Shown piece after piece: positions 34,200 to 45,100 of a stretch of DNA of 64,000 nt. This DNA comes from Chrysoporthe austroafricana (lineage: Eukaryota; Ascomycota; Sordariomycetes; Diaporthales; Cryphonectriaceae), in contig JYIP02000002.1 in NCBI GenBank assembly GCA_001051155.2, positions 4,755,315-4,819,314 of the forward strand, written 5' to 3'. Every line of letters starts with the position of its first letter. The stretch's first letter is position 1. The notes beneath the pieces are model-generated. The model did not search any database. It was not told where the DNA came from and saw nothing but the letters and a program-made list of their open reading frames with translations. The translations under genes and the position numbers were made by a program.

Positions 34200-36072
34200 T
34201 TAGTTTGCTAGGGCAGGTCCGTCCGCCTGGACCTCGACGTCTAGGTCCTTGACCTTGAGGTCGCTCGTGATCTCGAAGATCGTGCGCGGCTGGTGGAAAT
34301 CGTTGTTGACTGGTTTAGATGCGTTAGCACAAGCCCTGACTAAATCGGTCTCATCTCTAGGGTAAGAACTCACCGATGTTGACAAGGCGCCACTCCCTCA
34401 TGATGCGCTCGAGCAGGATCCGGCTGGGGCTCCCGGCATCGAAACACCTCGCCCAGTCCATGCCAAGCTGGAAGGCCTCGTCCTTCCAGGCGAGGAAGCT
34501 GATGGACTCGACAATGGTAGGCTGGACGATCTCCTTGCCGGGGAAGACGCCCCACGTGACGGCGTTGGGGCCTTCTGACGGCGTGTTGGTCTTGAGCTCG
34601 CCTGCCTTGGTGGTGGCGTAGTACGTCAGATCCGGGTGCTTTTCGATGCGCGAGATCAGCTCCGGGAACACGTCTGGCGAGACGAAGAGCTCCACATAGG
34701 CCTTCTGGTAGACGAAACCGTTCTTCGGTCCCCAGCCGTGGACTGGGTGGTTCGACTTAACGCCGTTGACAGCAGGCTGTGAGTTGATGGTGATCAGGCC
34801 CCTGCTGTTGAGGTCGATCAGGTCGTCAATGATCGGTCCGGCCTCGCCAGTGAGTGGGGACTCGCTCCAGGGGAGGGAGTCGAGCTCCTTGTTCAGATAC
34901 CGGAGGAAGACGTTCGAGATGTCCTTGACGGACTTGGGCTCGCCCCACTTCTTGCGGTTCTGCTCGTTCGTGCCCGTCAGGCCGATGCCATAGGCGTCCA
35001 GCTCGCCGAAGGCAGGGGAGCGGGAGTCACCCCAGCGGCCGTTGGGGAACTCGTCCCAGTCCATGGTCCTCGAAATGTAGGACTTGTTCCTGTTGCGCCA
35101 GAATATGGGGCGCACGTCCTCGTGCCGCCTGCCGAGCGCGAGAGACTGCTTCCACGGCAGGGACTGCCGCTTTGGGCTGCGCTCCGTGGGCAGCCAGTCC
35201 AGCTCCTCGAGGACCATGCGCGCCGCCTGGGCGAGGTTCATGGTGTAGAAGTGCAGGTGGGGGATACCGGCGGCGATGATCTTGCGGCACATGTCGGCGA
35301 CGAGGGTCTTGCCGAGGTCCCGCACAGCAACGTCGTCGTTCTTGACGGGCTCCAGCGCGGCCATGAACTCGTCGGGGACCGTGCAGTTCATATGGTTCGC
35401 CCTCCGCAGGAAGCTGGCGTAGGTGGCGATGGGCATGATACCGGGGAGGATGGGCACGTCGATGCCGCGGGCGCGGACCTTACCGACCCAGCGCAGGAAG
35501 TTGTCGACGTCGTAGAACATCTGGGTGACGATGAAGCCGGCGCCGGCGTCGACCTTCTCCTTGAGGTGGTCCAGCAGCAGCTCCTCGTCCTTGTTGTCGT
35601 CGCAGCCCTCCGGGTAGCCGGCCACGCCGATGTCGAAGTGGTCGTGGTACGTCTTGCGGATGTGCAGCACCAGGTCCTTGGCGTAGGTGAAGCCGTCGTC
35701 GGCGGCCTCCCACTTCTCCTTGTCGCGCGGCGGGTCGCCCCTCAGCGCCAGGATGTTGGTGCAGCCGGCCTTGTAGGCCTTGCGCAGGGCGCCGTCCACC
35801 TTCTCGAGGCCCATGTCCGTGCAGGTCAGATGCATGCAGGTCTCAAGGCCGAAGTAGGCCTGCGCCTGGCTGACCATCTCGCAGGTGAGCTCGGCGACGC
35901 GGCCGCCGGCGCCCCATGTGATGTCGATGAACTTGGGGCCGAAGTGGTCCATGCGCTCGATGCGGTCGTAGAGGTTCTGTACGCCGGTGAGGGTCTTGGG
36001 GGGGAAGTACTCGAAGGAGAAGGAGGGCTGCCCCGTCCTCTCGGCTTCTGCTATCATCTCCCTGATGTGCAT
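34200..36072 (-). CDS. MET13: Methylenetetrahydrofolate reductase (Met13 type)
   Basis: Two exons, 36072-34374 and 34309-34200, separated by a 64-bp intron (GTGAGT to CCAG, phase 1), encode 602 residues. The N-terminal half is the FAD-binding TIM barrel: PSFSFEYFPPKT, FIDITWGAGG, MHLTCTDMG, TNILALRGDPP, and GVAGYPEG with the barrel-end FYTMNL. The C-terminal half is the eukaryotic regulatory domain with WDEFPNGRWGDSRSPAFGEL, DLNSRGLITINSQPAVNG and WGPKNGFVYQKAY. It reduces 5,10-methylene-THF to 5-methyl-THF for methionine synthesis. The length equals yeast Met13 (about 600) and the start GVQNLYDRIERM is closer to Met13 than Met12. The short last exon completes the domain with FEITSDLKV. Confidence 0.96.
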
Positions 36073-38340
36073 GTTGGCGGCTTGGGGGAGAGCGAGGGGG
36101 AGGGAATGTCTCGCAGGCTCAAGTCGGTGCTCGCCGAGCTAGACTGGAGGGAAAGGGCCCGGGCTGACGAGGAGGATGGCTGCTCTGGAGGGGAAGCGTC
36201 AGTCACGACGACCACAAGGTACTGCTGTTGTCTTGGACAGCAAGTTGGGTGACAAGATGTGCTGCTCCTACAGGAGGTCTGGCCGAGAAAATGCCCAGAG
36301 AAAACAGACACACCGGCCGAACCAGGCACTTATTAGTCTGCCCAGGGAACGACGAGTCGGCGTAGTATAGGTATCGTCCCTGAGGTGCAGGAGTGAGACA
36401 CTGGGCTGGTGGTTCGGAGACTTCTTGAAAGGCGCCGAGATCCGGAGCGCGTACGGGTGGATGCACAGGGGCAAGGCTGCAGACAAAGGGAGAGGGAGGG
36501 GAAATTATCGTGAACGGCCTACCTCTACAACCTCGAAAGATAATGCTCAGATACTCAACACGTCCCCTTCTGGACTACTCCTCTATTCCACCATGAGGCG
36601 GGTTCTGCGGAGGGGAGAGGGGAGGACAAGAGAAGGAGGGGTGCCAGTGTACTGTGAGAGAGGGCGTGAGTGTGACGATGGAGTAAAAGAGAGACCGGTG
36701 AAGAATTTAGCCTCCTCCGACTCGGCGACGGCACCGCCCATGTGCTTAGTCCCGGATGCGGACCTCTTTTCAAGGTACTCCGTACATAGATCATCATACT
36801 GTACCCTCCACGACGGCCCCTCCATCCAATCCCCCCACCCCAGGTCTTTATTTCCCCTCCATCTCGCACGGTGAGAATCCTGCAGGGATCCCCACTTCCA
36901 TCAAGTCAAGGGTCCTCAACGTTTTCGAGGCGGCATCGAGGCCTGTTACACAGCGTTAGGTGCTGCTACGGTAGTGTTGCTATTATTCTTTAGGAATACC
37001 TCGTACAGATCACGACATCTCTTGCTTGCTATCTCAACCTCTCTGGTGGATAGCAGCGGAGCGCGCAAATAATTGCTGGGCCTGGAGGTGGATGGTCTCC
37101 CTCCCCACTATGACGACCCCGACCCGAGTGCCCGGGTCGCTCGCCAGCTGAGCCAAGCCTGTCACCAACTGCCGCCACCTGCCATCAACCACCCCCCTCC
37201 CTGTCTTCTCTTCTCTGTGCTCTGCTTTTCGGCTTCGAGAGCAGGCTGGTAGGTCACTGTCTTTACCCAACACACACCTATGGCAGTACAATGGCAGTAT
37301 TATCAGTGCCTTGCCCCTATCCTCGTCCTATTCCCAACTTCCCACAGTAAGCGCCAGCCTGGGGAGGTCTTTTCCTTTCTTATGCAGTAATATTCGTTGT
37401 AGTACTACTTCTCGAGGTACTGCAAGTCAATTGCAGTGCCTCTTAAACATTTATGGTCAGCGCTGGTGCGTAGGACTTTTCCCCTGCACTTCTGGTCAAA
37501 ATTTTCTATATACAGCGTACGGATACTGGGTAGGGTAGCCGTCATGTTACAGCAGTCTCCGGAGAATCATCCTGGAGCCATGGGCATCTCTTCTCCCCCG
37601 CCTTAGGTTTCTATAAATGAGAGCAAATGAAACCTCTCATAACCAGGCAAGGCACAGTTTAAGCATCTACATGAACAACGGCGCGTATGTGAAAATGATA
37701 AGGAACCTAGGTGGGCGTACAGGTCTTTTACGGCTCTCGTTGTAGTTGATGCCACGTCCGGAGAACTTAAAAAAAAAAGAAATAGGAACAAGTGGACGTA
37801 AACATAGTATCTATAACATTACAGTCCTCTGTTCCTTAACCTAGGTTTCCCACCTGCCTGCCACCCGACTCTCATGGACGTCACGTTGAATTCTCACAAG
37901 AGCGAAACGCAGAATGATTAACATATGTCTGGTACAAGACAATTCGAGCTCACCGATTGTGCTAATACCGGGGTAGCCAGCAGCCGGAGTGTGAATTGAT
38001 AGAGCATAGACGGTCTAATCTGCTAGGCCTAGCGTGTCTTCAGCCTAGACGTATGTGTTCACTATGGACAATTACTGTCACCTCGTAGCATGGGCTTTGC
38101 CGTTCAATCCAGGCCTGTACGCAACTACATTTCACCGAAACTGCCATCACTAAATACTGCAATCTTCCATTATTTGTGTCAATATATAATCTACATCCTC
38201 CGACACAGCACCAATTACAGACTGCTAATAGACTACCCATCTTCCATTAATCAACCACTTCACAAACAACCACAACAGCCACACTTCAACCACAAAGATC
38301 CTACATCTCACGCAGAGAAGAGAAAAGATAATACACAACT
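36073..38340. other. Intergenic region between MTHFR and the secreted protein
   Basis: These 2.3 kb hold the MTHFR promoter at the left and the promoter of the secreted protein gene at the right. No gene is supported; frames are short, low-complexity or overlapping. I see no transposon ends. Confidence 0.55.
38180..38340 (+). promoter_or_regulatory. Probable core promoter and CA-rich leader of the secreted protein gene
   Basis: A TATA-like CAATATATAATC lies at about 38181-38192. The next 100 bases to the ATG are rich in CA and ACAA (CACAAACAACCACAACAG) and free of ATG, a leader type common in strongly expressed fungal genes. Start-site position is inferred. Confidence 0.45.
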
Positions 38341-38648
38341 ATGAAACCAATCATTTCCATCCTCGTCGTCAACCTTGCGGCCTTCGCCGCCGCCGAGTCC
38401 AGATGCTGCATACCGGGCTGCTGGGGCTGCAGCAACCAGCCGTGTGGCGCTGGTGTGGGCTCCTGCGACGGTAACGCATGGGTAAGTCTTTTTTTTTTCT
38501 GTTACTGTCCTACTTCTGCTTAAGAGCTGCGCGGCTGACCATTGCCCCTTGTTGGCTACAGCAATTCGTGTGCTGCGCCGATGAGAAGCGCGCCGTCCGT
38601 GGCGTCGTGTTCAACGAGACCAAAGATACCAACATGGACAAGGAGTAA
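38341..38648 (+). CDS. Small secreted cysteine-rich protein (eight cysteines)
   Basis: Two exons, 38341-38481 and 38562-38648, with an 80-bp phase-0 intron (GTAAGT, T-rich centre, ACAG), encode 75 residues. The first ~19 residues are a clear signal peptide (one Lys, a hydrophobic core, then AAFAAAES with Ala at -3/-1). The mature part has eight cysteines in the order CC-x3-C-x2-C-x4-C-x6-C-x8-CC, enough for four disulfides. A Lys-Arg pair in CCADEKRAV is a Kex2-type site just after the last cysteines, and NET in the tail is an N-glycosylation sequon. The spacing is not that of hydrophobins (C-CC-C-C-CC-C). It fits the loose class of effector-like or antimicrobial secreted peptides; the actual function is unknown. 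Confidence 0.8.
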
Positions 38649-39248
38649 AGAGAAGACTGTCTTGGTGTTGCGAATTGACCCACACACATCTGAGGCCTCG
38701 ATGGAACGTATCTTGGTGACTATGGGAGGGGTGGATGGCAGTCTCGCAACGACACAGGCAAGGTCTCTCTCTACTTTGGTAGTCCTCTTCTGGGCCCTGA
38801 GAGCGCGTATGGAGGTCGGTTTTAGCAGAGATCAATGAAACACAAACATACATAAACCCTGGATATCTTGGTTACAAGCTTGTGATATGTTATATAGGAA
38901 TTCCGACTGCAGTGTATATTTACGAAACTGATGATGAAGACGTTGGAGATGTCGTAACACATGTTCCTCGTTATCAGTAACCCTTTGCGTGCTCTTGAGG
39001 CGCATATAAAGCTGCGTTAGGTAGGATTCATATAGATTTAGTGTTTGTTAGAATACAGGCTCTTTTGTTATTGTGTTTTCGCTAACTGCTGGAGGCACCT
39101 AGAGTGTTTCATGGTGGCTCCAGTATAGCGCATTGCAAACCTACGCTAGTAGCGTGAAATTGCGCTAGAACAAGTAATTGGTGACCATGATAGAGCAAGC
39201 AAACCATATGAGTATACAGGATTGCCTGGAATTCTCTTTCCTAGGTAT

Positions 39249-39288
39249 CTCTCTCTGTGTGTGTGTTTTGTTTTGTATATATAGAGAG
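39249..39288. repeat. Compound simple repeat (CT, GT, TA)
   Basis: CTCTCTCT passes into GTGTGTGTG, then TTTTGTTTTG and TATATATAGAGAG: a compound microsatellite in non-coding sequence. Confidence 0.8.
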
Positions 39289-40620
39289 CGATGCTCAAAA
39301 CTAACTGCCGCGGTTACAGACTACTATTTGTGGTTTTACGGTTTGTCTAGCATGGGGGCTCTTGTCATCTCAGTCTTTTGCTGCGTTCAATCCTTTATAA
39401 CTTTATCTTCCCAAATATACCCTCTTTCTCTAGAACCTCAAATTGCTAGAGGACCGCGACTAACGATTGAGTGAACGATGACTGGATCTTAAATAGAGAC
39501 CAGTGTTGCGAACAGAAGACCATAAACGAAACATACCTGCTTGATGATACCCATTTGCATTACAGCAGCGACGTAGCGATTGTGAGGGGCGCAGACTCGG
39601 CTGTGTTTTATATAGCTTGATCCCCGTGATACCAGAGCCGCACCCCTTCGAATTCTTATAAGTCGATGCTTTAAGATGGCATTGCTGCTTGATGCACTGC
39701 TCTGAGGATTTGCGCCCGTTCTGTACTGCTCGCAGGCCATTCCGTTCGATGGCCTCAAGCAGCTGCCCTATGGATCATTGCAATTGCAAGCAATCGTAGG
39801 TCAAGTCTGACATTGGAGTCTGCGAGTCGAGCTTCAGAGAAACCCTGGACTAACATATCGAACAGAGCGAGCTTTCTTGTCTATGCAAGCGACGCATGCC
39901 ACAACAAATTGTGATTTCCTCTGCCTCCGTTCTTCGTCGAAACCCTCTTTTATCACGCTGAAAGGTGCGGTTGGGCTGCCTCAAATGTCAGTGCTGCTGT
40001 TCATGAATTTCACATTCATTTGCTGAAGAAAGCTTATTGCCATCCCCGAACAACTTGGCGAGCCGTCGCCAGGACAGGGTCAAACACTGAAAGCATTCGA
40101 ATTCTAGAGCGGACATCAGTCTCAGTCGCCTGCAACCTTGCCCAGACTGCGAACAGAGTAAAGATCAGAGGTTGGCCCGATTTGATGGTCCCACTTGATC
40201 CCGCGCACGTCCTTTGACTTCTTGTAGGCATCCCCACCATTATGCTTGAGCTAGTTGCAGCCAACAGAGGCGAGGATTCGTTCTTCCCAGTTTGCTGTCG
40301 AACCTATAAGAGACGATGAGGGAGTCTTGCTTGGGTCGATGCCAAGGCATCCGTGACATTTGTCGCCGCTTGTCATTCTTGACCACGGCTGGGTTCGTCT
40401 TGGCTGTTAATGTCCATAGGCGAGCCCAGAGCCCCTAGGCTAGCGTTTTGAAACGCGACCTGCGGCAAAACAACCTTGAGCTTCTCCGTATTTATTACCT
40501 CTAGGAAATTAAATTGAAATATAGACGCAGCTCCTCACAGAAGACTTGATGTTTATATTAAAAGTAGCACCAGTGAATGCCGCAGTGAGACTGGCACTTG
40601 AACCGGCCAACCCAAGCGCT

Positions 40621-40641
40621 CCCCCCCCCCCCAAAAAAAAA
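40621..40641. repeat. Poly(C)-poly(A) tract before the SDR gene
   Basis: Twelve C are followed by nine A, 40 bp before the chosen ATG at 40681. It resembles the C15-A9 tract at 23301 in order and strand. Confidence 0.9.
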
Positions 40642-40680
40642 CAACACAACAAGAAGCAGTTCAAGGCACATAATAACACC

Positions 40681-41967
40681 ATGGGTATTTTCAATGCACC
40701 CAACAGGGCACCACCGCCACCACCTGTTGCGACAGGGCTGGACGACCGGTCGAGTCCATATCGTATTGACTCCGCAGCCCAGGTGACCAGTCCACCATCA
40801 GCCTCGGAACACCTTATAGCGCCATCGCCGTCAACACCACCACAGAGCGTGCCTTACTTCCCGGACTCGGGGCGACTAGCCCGCTCCCTTACCGATGAGC
40901 GGGCGCTACCAAGAGAAACCGCGCTGTCTGGAGATACGCCGGTACCGTCCATGACTGCCGTGGTATCCGAGCAGGTTCAGAATATCGGAGAGGAGGAAGA
41001 GGAGGAGGATGAAGAAGCTCCTGAACTCCCTCCCCTAATCATTGTCACCGGTGCCGGTTCCGGCCTGGGCCTCGCCTTCTTCAAGCACCTCTCCGCCGAT
41101 AAACCAACCTCGCCAGATCTCAACTACGACGTCCTGGGCATCGACAAGCTTCCCTGGCGTCTCCCAGGCAAAGGCTTCCGATGGCAGACCAAGGTCGGCA
41201 AGCGTGGCCAGTTCGTCCAGCTCGACGCCACAGGCAGCGCCAGGCGTCTGGATACGTGGGCCGAGAACTACCTGTACGCGACCGTGACGACTGGGAGCGG
41301 GAAGAAGAGGCGCTTTCCTCGCCCGGTGTCGTTGGTGATCCACTGCGGGAGCGCCCGTGGCCTCGTGCCCGCGGCGGAGCAGGCGTTTCCGGGGAACATC
41401 AAGGCCGCGGAGGCACTGGAGGTCATGGACGCCGAGACGATGCGGCAGGCGTACGATGTCAACGTCGTCGGGACGCTGCAGCTTGTCCAGACTGTCGTCC
41501 CGCATCTTCAGCTCTACGCGGACTGGCTCAAGGAGCGCCAGGACGAGGTGGCGGCTGCGTTTGGCGGGAGCACCGAGTGGCTGGACCAGCTGCGGCAGCA
41601 GGGCAGCCGGGCGTCTCTCCAGATCACACGGCCGCTGCCGTCGAGGGATCCGCCGCCAAGGATTGTGATTATGAGCAGCAGGATGGGAAGTGTCTGTGCG
41701 AATACATCAGGAGGGAGTTATGCATACCGCGCGAGCAATGCGGCGCTGAATGCTGTGGTGAAGAGTCTGAGTATTGATGTCCCTGAGGTGTGTTTTGCAA
41801 GTGTGGATCCGGGCCCCGTGGAGGCAGGCTTAATGAAAAGTGAAGGAGGTGCGATTACTTGTGAGGAGAGTTTGAAGGAACTGATGCTGTTGATTGAGAA
41901 GTTAGGGGATGGCCACCTGGCCAGCGGATGTTTCGTTGATAGGTTCGGCGATCACATCAAGTGGTGA
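40681..41967 (+). CDS. Short-chain dehydrogenase/reductase-fold protein, YxxxN variant
   Basis: This intronless gene encodes 428 residues from the ATG at 40681, which sits in a good context (CACCATGG). An upstream in-frame ATG at 40549 would add 44 residues running through the poly(C)-poly(A) tract, so I prefer the downstream start. Residues 1-~118 are Pro/Ser-rich and acidic (an EEEEEEDEE run near 105). The Rossmann domain starts with VTGAGSGLG (T123-G130), then VIHCGSARG and NVVGTLQLVQ. The active-site strand is IVIMSSRMGSV, followed by Y349-R-A-S-N353, where nearly all classical SDRs have YxxxK. The C-terminal ASVDPGPVEAGLM segment resembles the DPG-V-T motif. It is closest in feel to the C-factor/sniffer SDR branch. 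The substrate is unknown, and the Asn may reduce or change catalysis. Confidence 0.8.
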   Translation: MGIFNAPNRAPPPPPVATGLDDRSSPYRIDSAAQVTSPPSASEHLIAPSPSTPPQSVPYFPDSGRLARSLTDERALPRETALSGDTPVPSMTAVVSEQVQNIGEEEEEEDEEAPELPPLIIVTGAGSGLGLAFFKHLSADKPTSPDLNYDVLGIDKLPWRLPGKGFRWQTKVGKRGQFVQLDATGSARRLDTWAENYLYATVTTGSGKKRRFPRPVSLVIHCGSARGLVPAAEQAFPGNIKAAEALEVMDAETMRQAYDVNVVGTLQLVQTVVPHLQLYADWLKERQDEVAAAFGGSTEWLDQLRQQGSRASLQITRPLPSRDPPPRIVIMSSRMGSVCANTSGGSYAYRASNAALNAVVKSLSIDVPEVCFASVDPGPVEAGLMKSEGGAITCEESLKELMLLIEKLGDGHLASGCFVDRFGDHIKW

Positions 41968-42140
41968 AGATAGGATCCAGCGGATGCCTGAAAATTAAAA
42001 TGATTAATGAATTACCCAGGTACACAATGGCATGTAGACTAAGCCCCGTCTATACTATGCCGCCCATAATTTTGCACCTTCAAACCGCAGAACGCCGCCG
42101 CTCACCAGGAGATTTCCCCGAGTGTTGCGTATATGATGCA

Positions 42141-45100
42141 TTACGAACTTCCTAAAATGCTGCTGTACGCATCCTCAACCTCGCCCGCTAGCTCCAACAA
42201 GCTGACAATCACGATCTGATGCGTCAAGTTCGGTAGCTTCTCTCTGTGCAGACCGATCCACTCGAGTGGGGGGGTCGCCTCGCCCATGTCGCGCAGCTGC
42301 GGCGTCTCGATAATTGGAGGTTCCAGGGCGTGGTATTCATACTTTGACTGTGGGAGATCCACCTCGGCTGTGATCTTGCCTTGTTGTTTCTGACCCCCGT
42401 CTCCGTCCTTCAGCTGCCTTTCTTTTTCTTCCTTCTGTTGTGACTCGCTAGCTGAGGATGATGCTGGCTCTGGAAGGACACCGGTCACCTTGATCGCGCT
42501 TGTAAGCGCAACCTCTTTTCCATAAGCTTGCGCCAATGACCGGCTGTGGTTGGCCCACATCCCTCGGATGTAGGATATGCGACTGTAATTCCATCCGACT
42601 TCAACTTTGCCTTCGAAGGCTGACTTAAAGATGTAGTCGATCTGTGGGGATTCTGGAGTCTGCCACGTCTGCATGACGGCCTCGACCTTGGGCACTTTGA
42701 GAATCGTTCCGCCGCGTGAGCTGGTTGCAGAGTCTACCACATCTTCGACAGAGAGCTCACTAAGAGCCTTGGGTGCGCCGGCGGACCTTACTCCCGCTAA
42801 GCCTATGCGTAGCTGACCAAGAGTGAGACCAAGAATGCTGTGGATCCGGCGGTCGTCAAGAGAGGCCGCGAAGCGCGCTTGGGCGTTCATCGCTTCCGCC
42901 TTGAAAACCTGGTGATCCGAGAAGCTATTTGGGAAGATTCCCAGGTTGAGCGCCTTGAGCGTCACCACAACATCGGTATCTAGAGAAATGGGCGCCTTCG
43001 ATAGTAGCTTGTCGTCTCTAGCCTTCGGAATAGATGGTCTTTGTATGATGGATGCAGTCGATGTAATCGAACCCCGTTTCATGAACTTTTCGATCTCCCT
43101 GAGCGACGTCTCGAAGCTGGCCTGTCGCTCTGCCACAAGTTTCTTGAAAGCTTGATACAAGGCGACACCCTGAGCAGCAGAAGTCGTAGTTCCGAAGACT
43201 TGCACAGCTTCGCCGTTGAGGGTCGCTACCAGCCTGTCTCCCGACTCATCCTGGGAGCGTCGAACATTGTACATGAGGAAATCAAGGGATGTAATGTGGG
43301 CAACAAGGAAGGCTTGATAATCGAAGGCAGCTTTGACACGGAAATGACTGAACGTGACCGACGCCTGAATCATGGGCGTTTCGACAAGGGCCTGTTGCCT
43401 CTCTGGCCACTCTATCGAGGTTCGCAGCTGGAAGTCTTGCAAGGTCACGAAACCGCTCATGCGCCCTTGACTCTCAACTCCGATTCTCTGAAATCCCATG
43501 CAGAGGTTCTGTTCCCAATCTGTTGTCTTCTTCGATGATACCCAGAAGTCTTCGATCGCAAACTTCGACTTGCCGATGGCCTGGCCGAGGTCGACGCTAA
43601 TCTCAAGAGCTGCCATTGATACCGTGGCTGTCCATGGAAAGGCTGCAGTCGCGGCCACTTGTTGATATCTCTGCACAAGATGACCCTGAGAGGTTTCCGT
43701 TTGCAGCTTCGCTACCGGGGATGTCGAGGTAGATTGGCGGACATCTCGCGGCAGCCATATTTCCCTGAACAGTAAAAAGTCTTGCAGCTGTTTTGTGTTC
43801 ACAGAGACTGCCATGGGACTGAATTTCAGAATGGCGGACAACCCGCTGGTACCGCTCACATGCTTGCTGTTCATGAGCGACAACACGATAGAGTCCACTT
43901 TAAAGTGGCCCGTCTCTTCTCGCGAGTATACATGTCGAACGGAAGCGTGGAGGTTGGTGATAGCTCCAGAAATGGCAAAGAACTTTCCTTGGTCGACAGA
44001 TGCCACGGTATTGATGGTAAAATACACATCATCGAAGGAGGCGGTGGCTTCGACGCGTGCAATCGGTTGACAGCTGAGCGTAAAGACCTGTTTGCATATG
44101 CGAAGACCGAGGTTGAGCTTTAATCGCCCAATGACGGCATTCGGATCAAGAAGGTAGTCGTCTTGAGGAGGCTTCGGCGGAGCAAGGGCCTTCTGTGGCT
44201 CGGCCTTCTCCTTGGACTCGCTGCCAACGATTTCCTTGATGCTCGAAGTGAGGTCCATCACAAGCGGCACAAATGACGGATAGAGTGTATTGTCAGAAGC
44301 GTCAATCATGAGCTCACCGTAAAGCGACGGATCCTCCTCTCCAGGATCCCTATACTCAACTTTGAAGGCGATACCGGGAGACTTCATCACGGTGCCCTTG
44401 CCGCTTTCATCAGCAGTAAATTGTCCATATTTGCCAGCGAGTCCAGCACGAGAGCCTTGGAAAGATCGAGCCGGGTCATCGGTGTCTTTCTTTGCGACTA
44501 AGTATACCACAGCTCCGGCGAAGTCAGCATCTAGAAGGAGCGACTCCATGCGCTTATTTCCCAAGAGCGAACGACGGGGTTCAGTAGTAGTCTTCTGAGC
44601 CGGAGCCTCAACTTGCTGACTGGCCCTTCTGGGAGGCGCCCAGTTCTGCGTCGCCTGCCAGGCGTTGTCCACAGACAGCTTGATCGAGTCGACGATATGT
44701 ACCACAGGGATGACAAAACCGGAAGTCAGGCGTAGATCGAGGGACTTGCCAACGGCTTGGAACGCCATTCGACGAGTGCTCGCTGTGGATAAGTAAGCCA
44801 CGTTGAAAACAACCTCCGGCATCAGAGCAGAGTTAGTCGAGCGGACTTTCTGGTCCTGGTCAGATGGGACTGTCTGGACTTGGAGATTCTCGACGGACAG
44901 TCTGGCTGAGTTTCGTGTGCGAGTACTAAGCTCGATTTTGTCCCAGGTAAAGACCAGATCCTCTTTACCTTGGGAGGACTCCCGCGCATCTATGAGGACA
45001 AGCCAAGCGATCTGCATCCTGCGGATCTCAAAGTTGTATCTGGCCGAAGAAAGGAAAGAGTCGAAGAAATCCGACTCCTCTTCTTCCTGTTCATCATTCA

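Larger units (their letters stand above)
38649..40680. other. Intergenic region, no gene seen
   Basis: These 2 kb separate the secreted protein gene from the SDR gene. A 98-codon plus-strand frame at 39178-39474 has hydrophobic stretches but no signature or supporting context. A mixed CT/GT/TA simple repeat lies at 39249-39288 and a poly(C)-poly(A) tract at 40621-40641. Confidence 0.5.

Noticed and set aside
35122..36252. 376-codon antisense frame opposite MTHFR
   Set aside because: It is a shadow of the GC-rich MTHFR coding sequence, with Val/Ala/Gly/Leu-rich composition and no motif.
39178..39474. 98-codon hydrophobic plus-strand frame
   Set aside because: It spans a compound microsatellite and has no splice or promoter context, so hydrophobicity alone is not enough.
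40549..40680. Upstream ATG extension of the SDR protein
   Set aside because: It would translate the poly(C)-poly(A) tract into Pro and Lys runs. The ATG at 40681 has a better context and gives a normal start, so the extension is unlikely, though not excluded.
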